NCBI GenBank assembly: GCA_016712415.1
Contig: JADJRC010000006.1
Coordinates: 1 to 27,157 of the forward strand
DNA length: 27,157 nt
Direction: 5' to 3'
Source of the DNA: Lewinellaceae bacterium
GTDB taxonomy: Bacteria > Bacteroidota > Bacteroidia > Chitinophagales > Saprospiraceae
Shown here: positions 1 through 9,455 of the stretch, piece by piece
How positions within the stretch are numbered: the stretch's first letter is position 1
How the letters are laid out: each line of letters starts with the position of its first letter
Notes under the pieces: model-generated
What the model saw: the letters and a program-made list of their open reading frames with translations, nothing else
What the model was told of the DNA's origin: nothing
Databases searched by the model: none
Program-made: the position numbers and the translations under genes

Positions 1-391
1 TGGCAGACTGTAATATTGATGCAGAGTAAATCCAGTGTTTGAGTATCTGCCAATAGAAGACAAAGAGATAAAAAAAGTCAGAATGATATTATAAAGTGTG
101 GGGCAATGCGACAAAGAAGGTTTGTCTAAAATTTGTCAGAATACCTATTGGGGCAAGATAAAATTGAGTTTAAGCGGAATTAGTGGACACTCAAAGAGAT
201 AACTTTACGGATACGGAGCGATTGAACTACTTTTTGGACCAAAGGGATATCGGTGAGTTTACAAGGAAAGACTACCTTAAATGTTTCCCCAAATATCAAC
301 CGCAACCGCTACGAGGGATCTGAAAGGCGTTGAGGAAGGGATATTGACAAGGAAAGGTAGCAATCGATTAGCAACCTATCAAAAGAAATAA
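1..391 (+). CDS. Fic-family protein, C-terminal part (partial, frameshifted)
   Basis: The start lies left of the window and the stop is TAA at 389-391. Joining frames gives a Fic-protein C-terminus: PVFEYLPIED near base 35, then a helical segment (EYLLGQ near 140), then a winged-helix end with ERLNYFLDQRDIGEFTRKDY followed by ATATRDLKGVEEGILTRKGS. That closing pattern is typical of the DNA-binding-like domain after the Fic core. At least three frame changes are needed (about 30, 85-130 and 295). The catalytic HPFxxGNGR motif would be outside the window, so AMPylation activity cannot be judged. The gene points the same way as the Wadjet operon, 170 bases upstream, but is probably a separate unit. 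Family assignment rests on the tail only. Confidence 0.55.
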
Positions 392-523
392 ATAACTGAG
401 CCCAACTCTTCACTACTTATCACGGCCGGCTAAATACGGCCACGCAAGCAGTGCTCCCGTACCAACCACAAAACACACCCTCCTAACAATCTGCCACACC
501 TAGATATCCACGCTAAGTGGCCC

Positions 524-556
524 TTTGTGAATAATAGCAACCTTCTCCTACCTTTG
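524..556 (+). promoter_or_regulatory. Bacteroidota-type promoter of the jet operon
   Basis: TTTG at 524-527 and TACCTTTG at 549-556 are separated by 21 bases, matching the Bacteroidota primary-sigma consensus TTTG-N19-21-TAnnTTTG. The second box ends only 5 bases before the jetA ATG (562). Transcription would therefore start at or next to the start codon, giving a leaderless or almost leaderless mRNA. The match is seen directly; activity is inferred. Confidence 0.6.
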
Positions 557-561
557 TCCCA

Positions 562-2058
562 ATGAAATCTGTTTCGTTCGATCGACTTTTTCAACAGGCC
601 AATACACTTCAACTCCTCCGCGACAAGAATGCTGTGATGATTTTGGATTTTCTGCGGGAAGCCTTTTCCCGAGGAACGAAAAAAAGCATCGGTCAGGAGG
701 AACTGACCAACCGGCTCGCCGATCCACCTGGAGCAAATTCCGGCGGACGAGGAAGACTTATCTGATGCTGATCAAATGAGATTGAGATCAACCTGTTTGA
801 CAAATACCGCAACAAGGCTAAGGCCTATTTGCGCGATTGGGAAAGCCGTGACAAACGCTACCTGCGGGGCGAGAACAATGCAAGCGGTCGGTACGAATAT
901 AGCCTGACCGAACACGTCACCCGAGCCTGGCATTGGTTGGACTCCATGGAGCAACGCGAATTCACCGGCGCCCGGTCGCGCCTGGATGATATTTTTGAAA
1001 AAATACGGCGCGTCGTGGAAAACGGCCGGGAGAAAACGGACGAAGAGCGCATCGAGGAATTACAAGAAAAACAGGCTGCGTTGAAGCGGGAAATTACAGA
1101 TATCCGAGCCGGCAAAGCCCCGTACCGACCCTTTGATTCCGTGCGTATTCAGGAAGAATACGATGGATTGCTGGAACAATTGCGCGCCCTTTCGACCGAT
1201 TTTAAAATAGTGGAAAGCAATTTTGAACGCATCCGTACCGATATTCTGCGGCGGCAGGCTGCCGAGAAGTAAGTAAGGGCGCATTGCTTGGAAATATGCT
1301 CGACGCCCGCGACGAACTCGACAAAACGCCACAAGGGTTAGTTTTAACGCCTTTTTTGAAGAACTGCGCGATCCGCAACGGCAGCAACAGTTCGGCGAAT
1401 ATGTACAGGAACTGATTCAGATACTGGACACCCACCAAATTTCCCGCCACAATGACCGCCTGATGACCCGTTTGCACCGGCAACTCCTGAGTGAAGCCTT
1501 GCCGGTGCTGGAAGCTAACCGCCGCATCGCCGACCGTATCTCCCGTTTGGTGAGCGAAAATGCCACACAAGACCGCAAATTGCTAAAGAACGCATTGCCG
1601 CGATAAAATCGGCCGTGCTGGACCCTGCTTTTCAGATTCAATCGACCGACCCCGCATCAATCGTTTGGGAAATTGACACCGACCGCGCAGATATTCAACT
1701 ACCCCTGGAAAAAGCAGTGCGCACCGAGCAAGAGGAAGGAGCCGTGTATTTTCCGACGCCACAGATGATGTCCACCTCCCGGCCCGAGCTCGATTTGGGA
1801 AATGAGGAAGTGATTGCCATCCGCCTGAACGCACAAATGGAGGCCGCCCTGGACGAATTTGGCCAAATGACCCTGGCCGAACTCGTGGAACGGTATCCGG
1901 TCAAAGAAGGATTGGCCGAAGTACTGACTTACCTGAGTATCGCAGCATTGCCCGACAACCAGCATTTTATGGAGCCCGGTCAGGTAGATGTCTTGCCGTT
2001 AAACGGCCCGGATACGGAACGGTACGTGCAAGGCGCACGCGTTATTTTGATCAAATAA
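562..2058 (+). CDS. jetA: Wadjet protein JetA (DUF3375, MukF/kleisin-like), frameshifted
   Basis: JetA is the kleisin-like subunit of the Wadjet complex. It bridges the JetC SMC-like ATPase heads and binds JetB. Joined frames give about 498 residues, the normal DUF3375 size: an N-terminal helical/winged-helix region (FDRLFQQANTLQLLRDKNAV), the conserved stretch FDKYRNKAKAYLRDWESRDK, a coiled-coil region around residues 150-240, and a C-terminal winged-helix part (MTLAELVERYPVKEGLAEV). Frame changes lie near 725, 783, 1270, 1340 and 1583. They sum to zero, so start and stop share a frame. ATG 562 is chosen because homology starts there and a promoter sits just upstream. jetB begins 10 bases after the stop. 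Identity is secure from order plus sequence; whether an intact protein is made is not. Confidence 0.85.
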
Positions 2059-2068
2059 AGCCAATCGT

Positions 2069-2684
2069 ATGGAAGAACAACCATTGGATGTAGAACAACT
2101 TGCGCCCGACAACTTTGCGCCCTTAGCCATTAAACTGCTTCAGGGCGTGGTGTATGAAGAGGACGTTCGGCTTTGGCAAGACCTGACAAAAGTACACGAG
2201 TTGCCGCTGCGCCGCTACTTTGCCCAAATCGGTCTGCAACTGATTGTCGACAAACAGGAAGGTTTTGCGTTTCTCCGGCAACCGAAGGGAGGACCGGAAG
2301 AAACCGCACATTTGCCAAGACTGATGCGCAAACGCACCCTCAATTTTGACCAATCCATCCTGTGCGTATTGCTGCGCGAACGCCTGGAGGAACCCGACGC
2401 CGTGCGCGATACCGCCAGCCGCGGGCCCATTATGACCCTGAGCGATATCACGACATGGTCGAAGTGTTTTCAAGGGAACGGAATACCCAGCAACGCTTTT
2501 TGAAAGACCTCAAAAACGGTTGAAGACGTGAAAAACATGGGCTTTTTTTAGAAGCGATGAACCAGAAACACCGGACAACGACGATGCGCGCCGGTACCGC
2601 GTGCGCCGTATTATCAAAGCCTTGAGTGACACCGATAACCTGGCCACCCTGCTGACCAATATTACCACAAGTACCACTACATGA
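2069..2684 (+). CDS. jetB: Wadjet protein JetB (DUF4194, MukE-like), frameshifted
   Basis: JetB is the KITE/MukE-like subunit that binds the JetA kleisin. The clean part (2069 to about 2448, 127 residues) has the DUF4194 pattern: LAPDNFAPLAIKLLQGVVY at the start, then RYFAQIGLQLIVDKQEGFAF and the conserved ASRGPIMTLSDI near residue 115. After a one-base loss near 2449 it continues as HDMVEVF, ERNTQQRFLKDLK, KNMGFLRSDE and RRYRVRRIIKAL, ending NITTSTTT with TGA at 2682-2684. Further indels lie near 2475, 2513 and 2545. The product would be about 205 residues, usual for the family. The stop overlaps the jetC start as ATGA, which points to translational coupling. Confidence 0.82.
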
Positions 2685-5600
2685 GCCAATCCGTAATACC
2701 CGACCTTACCCTGTTTTCCACCTCTGCGCAGACAGCCGGTTTTAGGCTCGAATCATTTGAAGTATACAACTGGGGCGCTTTTCACAAAACCGTTTATTCC
2801 ATGCCGGTGCAAGGTGAAAATGCCCTGCTCACCGGCGCCAATGGCGCCGGAAAAACGACTTTGGTGGATGCGCTGATTACCTTGCTCACCCCTGCCCCCG
2901 AACGCTTCTACAACCAATCGGCAGGTTTTGAGGACCGCAAACGGGTTGGCGAACGGAGGATTACGTGTTGGGCGGCGTTTATGGGCGCTCTACTATTGGC
3001 AAAGAGCGTTTGCGCGGCCGGCAAGCCGGGGAAGGCACGTACACGGTACTGCTGGGGGTGTTTAGCAACAAAGACTACGACCAGTTTTACACCTTGGCCC
3101 AATTGTACTGGTTCAAAAACGACCAGGTGCAGAAACGGTATTACACAGCCCCGGTTGCCCTGAACATTAGCAGCCATTTTCAATTTGGCGGCGATATCCG
3201 GGATTTTAACAGCCTGATTACGAAGCGGTTTCAGGCGCGGGTGTACGACTCGTTTTCGGAATATGCGGCGGATTTTATCCCCAAAATCGGGATGCGTTTT
3301 CCAGAGCGCAGCAACTTACAGCGGCGGGCCGAACCAAGCCGCAATTTGTTTGCTAAAACGGCGGGCATCAAAGTATTGGAAGCAACCTCGACGGGTTTAT
3401 CCGGGAAAATATGCTCGACCGAAACCAACGGAAACCTACTTTGACCAACTGAAAAAGAATACGCCATTGCCGAAACGCAGCAAAGCCTGGATAAAGCCAA
3501 TAAACAGGCGCAAATGCTAATGCCATTGCTCGAACATAATACCGCATGGCTGAATGCGAAAAAATGCGCTGTTTAACCTGGAATTATCCCAGCACGCCTT
3601 GTTGCCCTGGTTTGCCCGCCAACACGTGGCGCTGCTCGAAGCCGAAATTCAAAGCAGTCGGACCGCCTGCCGCGCACCAATGATCAATTGAAAACACTGG
3701 ATGCCGAAACGATAAAATACCGGCAGGACGACACGGATTTGAAATCCAAATCCGGCAAAATGACGCCGGGCAACGACTCGATCGGTCCAGCGCGAACACG
3801 GCGAAGCCGAAAAAACGCGACCGGCAAAACCAAATCGGCCCACCATTACGCGGCACTTGCCCAGCCGCTGGGTTTGTTCCCAATCCGGATGCCGCCCTGT
3901 TCTTCGCCCAAAAGCCAACTGGCTGCAAAAGCGGATAAAACCAGCGCCCAAAAACAAAAAATAACAGAACAACGCGACGAGCTTCTGGGCCAACGCGCGG
4001 AACTCGGGGGGAGGCAGTCGCGTTGGAAACCGAACTGGATGCGCTCCGCCGCCGCCGAAATAACCTGCCCACCGATTTGGTCGAAGTCCGCTCGCGCTTG
4101 TGCTCCGCCAATGGTATCCCCGAATCCGAACTGCCGTTTGTGGGCGAATTGATAGAGGTGAAAACGGAGGAACGCATCGACTGGCAATATGCCCTCGAAA
4201 AGCTGCTGATGCCGTTTTCGCTCCAGCTCCTGGTGCCGCCCAAACACCTGCCCCAGGTGATCCAATGGACCCGCGCCAATGACCTGGGTACCTTGCTTCG
4301 TTTTACGGAAGCCGACGACCAGGCCGGGGAAAGCCTTCCCAATGACCTCAGCAACGAGATTGCCGCCAACAAACTCGAGGTCCGTGGGAAACAGCACTAA
4401 AAGACGACCGGAAAAACCGGAGAACCCAGTTCGTCCTCGGCTGGAACAACGAAGAAAAAATACGCAGCACCGAACAGCAACTTCGATCAGTTCGAAACAA
4501 CCTCGAACAGGTCGAAAATCGATTCAAACCCATCGACACGCAGATGGAACAACTCAATCAACAGTTGGCCGATCTGGCGCGCCTGGATGAGTTCGACCAG
4601 TTCGACATGATCGATGTTGAAAATACCCAAAGGGAAATCAAAGAACTAATCGCTGAAATAACGCAACTGAGCGCCTCTTCCGAACAACTCAAAACCCTTC
4701 GGGCAAAACACCAGCAAGTAAAAAACAGTATTGAAACCACCCAAAAACAGCGCGACCAAACGCTCCAGCAACAAACCTCTATTGGGGAACTCCTGACGCG
4801 CCGCCGTACGGAATTGGATATCCAGAAAAACGACGCCAACAGCCTCGATGAACGCGATCCGGCCTGGCAGAGGTTGCAACCTGAAATTGACGAGCTGGGG
4901 GAATTGGACCTGGCCAGCATCGACAAAGCGAAAACCAATCTCGGCAATAAATTCATCGCCGAAATCAGCCACTCCGGGAACAGCAAAACAAGCGGGAAAA
5001 AGACATCCTGTTGCTCATGAACCACTTCAAAAATCCGAAGAAGGATATTCTGGACAACTTTCCAAGGCTGGGCGAGCGACACCTACCCTCCCCGACGAAC
5101 CCGCGCTGGAACAAATCGGGCTGTACCCCGATCTGCTCGAACGTATCCAAAGCGACCAATTACCCGCCTTGCGCGAGCGGTACCAGGCGCGTGCAGGCAG
5201 CGATATTGGCAATGCCATGCAAGTGTTTCAGCAGCAGGCCACCGAGCAATTGGCCGACCACACGGAAAACATTCAAAACATCAACCGCTCGCTTCGAGCC
5301 CTGCCAGGCGTACCCGATACGTATTTGCAAATCGTATCGGACCAAAATACCCGGAAAGGGCGCATCGGCGAATTCCATCAGCTCCTGCATCAATGGGATT
5401 ATGACCGGGCCGCCTTCCGTATCGCATCGGTTGCCGAACAACAGGAAATCCTCCGCGAAACGGTGTTGCGGATAGGAAATTTGATCCAGCGTTTGGACCA
5501 GGAGCCGGATTGGCGGCGTGAAGTCACCGATGTGCGCAACTGGCTTAGTTTCCGGACCCAGCAGGTTTACCGGCATGACGATACACCCAAACCCGGCACG

Positions 5601-5980
5601 CTGCTCGACAGTACCGGCGCCTTGTCCGGCGGTGAACAGGCCAAACTAACCTATACCGTATTGGCCGCCGCTCTTACCTATCAGTTCAACATCAGCGCCG
5701 ATAGTCGCAATGCCAAATCGTTCCGGGTTTATCATGGTGGATGAGGCCTTCGGCAAATTGGATCCGGAGGAATAGCACGTATTTGCTTGATTTGCTCGAC
5801 AACCTGCATTTTCAAATGCTGCTGATTACGCCCAACTCCAATGTAAAACTCACCCAGGACCGAATGTCTCACCTTATTTTTGTCAAAAAAGAGGATGAAA
5901 TGCCGCCCCGGTCTTCTGTGTTTGTATATTCGGTCATGGAATTGGCTAAGATTCAGCAAGCAAAGAAAAGTATGATATGA
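2681..5980 (+). CDS. jetC: Wadjet protein JetC (SMC/MukB-like ATPase), frameshifted
   Basis: JetC is the SMC-like motor of Wadjet: an ATP-driven loop extruder with a split ABC head and a long coiled coil. The Walker A TGANGAGKTT is at residues 51-60 (GKT near 2849-2857). A glutamine-, arginine- and leucine-rich coiled-coil region spans about 3450-5350. The ABC signature SGGEQAKLTYTVLAAAL begins at 5625. Walker B (FIMVDEAFGKLDPEE) follows a one-base insertion near 5725, with Asp codon 5740 and Glu codon 5743, and LLITPN lies in the D/H-loop region. The span equals 1099 codons, a normal JetC size, yet at least ten frame changes occur (for example near 2960, 3390, 3440, 3560, 4015, 4395, 4985, 5725 and 5773), summing to zero. 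All head motifs survive. The end overlaps jetD as ATGA. Confidence 0.85.
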
Positions 5981-7114
5981 TCACGCCAGGCGACATACAG
6001 CGCCGCGCCCTCCGGCATTATTATGAATGGCTGGAAGGCATTGCCGCCGGTGCTGCTGATTTTGTACCGCTGGTGATCAAACGAACGGGCGATGTGCGCA
6101 CTATTGATGAAGGCCGCCTGGAAACCATGGATGAAGTAGTGGCCAACTCAAAATCAAAAAAAGGCTATGGGTATAACGTCATTTTAGACAGCCCGGGGCC
6201 CCGAAGCATAAACCAACAGAGCCGTATCGCGGCTATCGAGATTGAGACCGCCGCCGATTTGTTGCAATTTCTGGATAAAAACCACGAATTTGAACAGTAT
6301 CAACGCTCCCTCGCGTTGATACAATCGAACGCCGCAATTAGCGGAATGGTGTATTCGAAATGTACGGGAGATATGTCGCTACGTCGAAATTTGGCCCTCA
6401 TTGTTATCCGTGCTGCGTTTTTTTGAAGAAAATCCGAACCCGGAATTGCCGCTCCGCTTGCTTCCAATTGATGGCATTGATACTAAGTTTATAGAAAAAA
6501 ACAATAGTATTCTATGTAAAATAATAGATGCCAGTATAGCCCCGGAATACATTGAAACGCGCTTTAAATTATTAGCCAAGCGATACCGTTTGCCAGAACA
6601 TGATCCTTTTTTGGCGTGCTATTTTAATGATCCGGAATTGGTGCAGTATTTTCACGGGTTTACAGCCCTGGCATTTCCAGCCAACCAATTGGCGCAACAC
6701 ATCATACCAGCGCGGATTGTTATCATTATAGAAAACCGGAGCAGCATTTATCAATTGTTGCAGATGCCGCTTCCGGAAACCCTGATCATTTTTGGCGGCG
6801 GTTTTGGGGTTTCCTTGCTTAAAGATGTTCAATGGTTGCGGCAGGTACAGCTGCATTATTGGGGTGATTTAGATACGCATGGGTTGGCTATACTGAGCCA
6901 GGTGCGCGGTTATTTTCCGAATGTCCGGCCTTTTCGGATGGATGACCGCACTTTTCAGGCACACCAACATCTACTGGTGGCGGGCAAGCCCTTCAACGGC
7001 GATGCCCCTAAGTACCTGACCGGCGATGAGATCACCCTGTTTCAATACTTACGGATGCATAATTTACGCTTGGAGCAAGAGCGATTGCCGCCGGTGGCTT
7101 TGGCGGAATTTTAG
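5977..7114 (+). CDS. jetD: Wadjet nuclease JetD (DUF3322-DUF2220, Toprim-like), one frameshift
   Basis: JetD is the nuclease subunit that cuts the DNA captured by JetABC. Its C-terminal Toprim-like fold is related to topoisomerase VI A/Spo11. The N-terminal DUF3322 part begins MITPGDIQRRALRHYYEWL and runs to about residue 133. One frame change near 6375 joins it to RYVEIWPSLLSVLRFFEEN. The DUF2220 Toprim part keeps its metal-binding acidic residues: Glu in IVIIIENRSS (about 6715-6745) and the DxD in YWGDLDTHGLAIL (about 6858-6895). The length of about 379 residues is normal. Only one indel is needed, far fewer than in jetC. The start is fixed by the ATGA overlap with jetC. The last gene of the set, it is followed by a transposase remnant. 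Confidence 0.87.
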
Positions 7115-7287
7115 CCCTTCACAGCCGCACCATCCGCTCCGAAAAGTATGGCGTGGGGGCAGGGGTTTGCAGCCGCAAAACCGGCCCAATCCCGGTTATT
7201 GACTACATTTGGATCATTTGAAAAAATGGAAAACGCCAAACTGATAGCCTTTTTGCAAAGCACAGGGCTTGTTCCCCGGAACACCGC

Positions 7288-7650
7288 CGAATAATGCCGA
7301 CCGTACAACTGCTCAAACAATCCCCCCACATGTGCCGTCGTCAAGCCGGCTCCGTACAACTCAAAGGCAATCTTGCGACATTCCTCCTCCTGATCCGCAA
7401 TACACTCATCAATATCGGGTAAAAGTTGCCCTCGCGCGTGCGAGGCACCCGCAATTCCAGCATTTTACCCCGACCATAGGCCCGTACTTGCCGAAATCCA
7501 TTGCCTTTGTCTTCCGCAGTTTGGAGCAAATACTCCTGACGTTCGGCTTTCATCAAAGCCTCAAGGACATCCGTATAACTTCGTTGAATCCGTCTTCCTG
7601 GCTTGCAACTTCCGTCAAAGTGCCGTAATTTGTGTCTTGCTTGATTGCAT
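7288..7650 (-). mobile_element. IS256-family transposase remnant (N-terminal part only)
   Basis: Read on the minus strand from ATG 7650, with two or three frame changes, the sequence gives the N-terminal region of an IS256-type (mutator-like) DDE transposase: EALMKAERQEYL, DKGNGFRQVRAYGRGKMLEL, RVPRTREGNFYP, YGAGLTTAHVGGLFEQLYGR and HYS. Similarity stops near 7288, so the catalytic DDE core and one end are missing. Bases 7115-7287, between this remnant and jetD, hold nothing I recognise. The element is dead by truncation, independent of any sequencing indels, and marks past insertion and deletion at the edge of the Wadjet locus. Confidence 0.7.
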
Positions 7651-7785
7651 CGGGTCTTTTTTTTGGTGTGGTTTTGCGACCACCAAAATGAAGACCTTTT
7701 TTTTTTTCAGACACTTTTTGAAACACTATCGATGGCGCTTTTTTTTACAGGCTGCGTTCGTGGCAATACAAACCGACACTTTTCA

Positions 7786-8343
7786 ATGAGTAAAAATATG
7801 ATTAACATTATTATTTGTTCAATAACCATAGCCTTGGTATCTTGTACAGGAAAAATAACCAGTAAACCAAACTCAAAAGAAATAATTGCTGACAGTCTGT
7901 TAAATAACAAAGGCATCGCCCGAACAGATATTGACAGATCAAATAATAACGATCTGGCAAAAATTTATAGCCGGGCAATCTCCGATTATATAACGGAAGT
8001 ATCCAAACAAGACTTATTGGCTCTTGATACGTTATATTTTGGCAAGCGAAACAACGGACAACCTGATGATTTCCCCGACATAGTATTACCAGAGACGATT
8101 GATAATATCAAAATCAGATTGATCGAACCTGAAGTTGGAGAAAAACTACAAGAAGAGAAGAAATCGAGCGTTTATATTAATTTAATTGGATGGGTTGACA
8201 AGGATAAATCTGAATTTATTTTTGTGACATTTTCAAACGGATTTGAACATAAGTTTGATTTTCATATTTCCTATAAATATAATCCAGACCGAATGGAGTT
8301 TGATTTGATAAAATCACAAATAGAAATATTTGGTAAGAAATAG
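7786..8343 (+). CDS. putative lipoprotein of unknown function
   Basis: The open frame of 185 codons starts at ATG 7786 (MSKNMINIIICSITIALVSC); ATG 7798 is an alternative. A short basic start, a hydrophobic stretch and a lipobox ending ALVSC at about residue 20 predict a lipoprotein signal peptide, so the protein is probably anchored at the periplasmic side. The mature part is rich in Lys, Asp and Ile, with alternating strands near the end (SSVYINLIGWVDKD, EFIFVTFSNGFEHKFDFHIS), suggesting a beta-rich fold. I do not recognise a family. The same frame is open from 7645, but that extension is low-complexity poly-T sequence with no signal-peptide logic. The gene is clearly more AT-rich than the jet genes, which fits a separate acquisition. 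Confidence 0.65.
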   Translation: MSKNMINIIICSITIALVSCTGKITSKPNSKEIIADSLLNNKGIARTDIDRSNNNDLAKIYSRAISDYITEVSKQDLLALDTLYFGKRNNGQPDDFPDIVLPETIDNIKIRLIEPEVGEKLQEEKKSSVYINLIGWVDKDKSEFIFVTFSNGFEHKFDFHISYKYNPDRMEFDLIKSQIEIFGKK

Positions 8344-8449
8344 AAGCCCGTTTAAAAACCGAAATCGAGTCAGGTAGAGCAAACAATTTACGGCCACTAA
8401 CAATCGCCCCCGTAATTGCTCCTAAGCGTCGTACATTCGGGAAGTTTAA

Positions 8450-8607
8450 GAGCGTGTTTAAATTTCAGTGCCGGAGCGAAAGCGAGCAAATTTTGTTTCA
8501 GGCAAGGCAAAATTTGCAGCCTTTAAGGGCGCCTATGGCGAAATTTTAACGAAGCATGAAATAAAATTGGCCGCTTGCAGCCCGGTGACTGAAATTTAAA
8601 CACGCTC
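8450..8607. mobile_element. MITE-like element, 158 bp, with TAA target duplication
   Basis: The ends are perfect inverted repeats of at least 19 bases (GAGCGTGTTTAAATTTCAG at 8450 and its complement ending at 8607). Imperfect pairing may continue inward (GCCGG/CCGG). TAA flanks both sides (8447-8449 and 8608-8610), which fits a 3-bp target duplication of the TNA kind known for some IS5-family elements. There is no coding frame inside, only GC-poor and GC-rich blocks. It is best read as a non-autonomous element moved by a transposase elsewhere in the genome. The parent family is inferred, not shown. Confidence 0.6.
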
Positions 8608-8669
8608 TAAGTTGGTGGCTATTATAAGGCAGAAACTACTGACACATTTTAACGAACAAATTAAACAAA

Positions 8670-8948
8670 ATGAAGAAAAAAGAACTATCAGAATTGGCAG
8701 AAAAAGAGATGCTTGGCTTGACAGACAAAGAACTGTTGGACGAAGCAAAAAAAATGAAATCATTTTCCATCATTAATGCTTTTATTGTCGGGTTCTTTAT
8801 TGGAATTGTAATTTATAGCATTGTGAAAAACAGTTGGGGTTTTTTGACATTGATTCCTTTGTATTTTATATATAAAATGGTTAACGACCCTAAAAACATA
8901 AGACTGGCAGTCTTGGACAAACTGTTAAAAGAACGAAATTTGAAGTAA
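8670..8948 (+). CDS. small membrane protein, uncharacterised
   Basis: The gene has 92 codons and starts with MKKKELSELAEKEMLGLTD. A charged, helical N-terminus (residues 1-30, with the repeated pattern ELxxxxxKEMxxLTDKELL) is followed by two hydrophobic helices at about 32-51 (SIINAFIVGFFIGIVIYSI) and 56-71 (WGFLTLIPLYFIYKMV). A basic tail ends LLKERNLK. Similar short two-helix proteins are common among uncharacterised Bacteroidota proteins; no function is known to me. The frame is intact and AT-rich like the lipoprotein gene upstream. The MITE-like element separates the two, so co-transcription is uncertain. Confidence 0.6.
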   Translation: MKKKELSELAEKEMLGLTDKELLDEAKKMKSFSIINAFIVGFFIGIVIYSIVKNSWGFLTLIPLYFIYKMVNDPKNIRLAVLDKLLKERNLK

Positions 8949-8951
8949 ACA

Positions 8952-9074
8952 ATGATACTGAAAGTGAATATTTGTACGACCGGAAGCGATACCGGCGCCC
9001 TGCAGCAGTTGCGGCTTTCTCTGACAGAAACCAATCTCACTAACACCGGTTTTATTATTGACGCCAGCACTTAG
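8952..9074 (+). CDS. possible 40-residue ORF, uncertain
   Basis: ATG 8952 opens a 40-codon frame (MILKVNICTTGSDTGALQQL, ending FIIDAST) 3 bases after the stop of the upstream membrane-protein gene, closed by TAG-TAG. Its amino-acid make-up looks protein-like rather than random, and it could be the start of a longer gene cut short. I recognise no family. Confidence 0.2.
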   Translation: MILKVNICTTGSDTGALQQLRLSLTETNLTNTGFIIDAST

Positions 9075-9101
9075 TAGAAACCGTCTGAAAACCAGAAGGC
9101 A

Positions 9102-9455
9102 TTAATTTTCTACTTCTTTTATCCTGAACACCAATATTTTACGGATCAAATCCAGCGGCAGGTCCTCATCCAGCGGAAACTGGATGGAACCTTTTCCTGT
9201 CTTGTATTTGGATAATTCCTGTTGAAAGGCGGCATTGCCGCTTGGCAGGGCGTAAAACCCGATATGGTTTTTAAACGCCGCGAAATAAACCAGCACCTTT
9301 TTCTGCTTGAATGCCGGCATGTTGTAACTGATCGTTTCTGTAGCAGCCGGCGCCAACTGCCTGATGCAGTCGCGGATCTGGCGCAAGCGCGCCGCCACCG
9401 GTTCCGGAAAATCGGCGATGTATTCGTCTATGTTCGCGTATGTCTTTTTGTGCAT
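9102..9455 (-). CDS. DUF1801 protein, YdhG/frataxin-like iron-chaperone type
   Basis: The gene has 117 codons with an intact frame. The protein starts MHKKTYANIDEYIADFPEPV, the usual DUF1801 opening, then VAARLRQIRDCIRQLAP, the core ETISYNMPAFKQKKVLVYFA, the marker HIGFYALPSG, and the C-terminal KGSIQFPLDEDLPLDLIRK. The DUF1801 family has a frataxin-like alpha/beta fold; some members are annotated as iron chaperones, but the biochemical role is poorly known. It is a single-domain cytoplasmic protein of standard length. It lies opposite to its neighbours and seems to be a single-gene unit. Confidence 0.8.
   Translation of the reverse strand: MHKKTYANIDEYIADFPEPVAARLRQIRDCIRQLAPAATETISYNMPAFKQKKVLVYFAAFKNHIGFYALPSGNAAFQQELSKYKTGKGSIQFPLDEDLPLDLIRKILVFRIKEVEN

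Noticed and set aside
424..441. GGCCG-loop-CGGCC hairpin after the Fic gene as a terminator
   Set aside because: The stem has only five pairs and an eight-base loop, and no T-run follows.
3584..4372. Long minus-strand open frame of 262 codons
   Set aside because: It is antisense to the jetC coiled coil, has an Arg/Ser-rich low-complexity make-up and no domain; the plus strand carries clear JetC homology.
562..6000. Jet genes read as a chromosomal condensin (MukBEF) instead of Wadjet
   Set aside because: The DUF3375 and DUF4194 sequences and the downstream DUF3322-DUF2220 Toprim nuclease are specific to Wadjet and absent from MukBEF loci.
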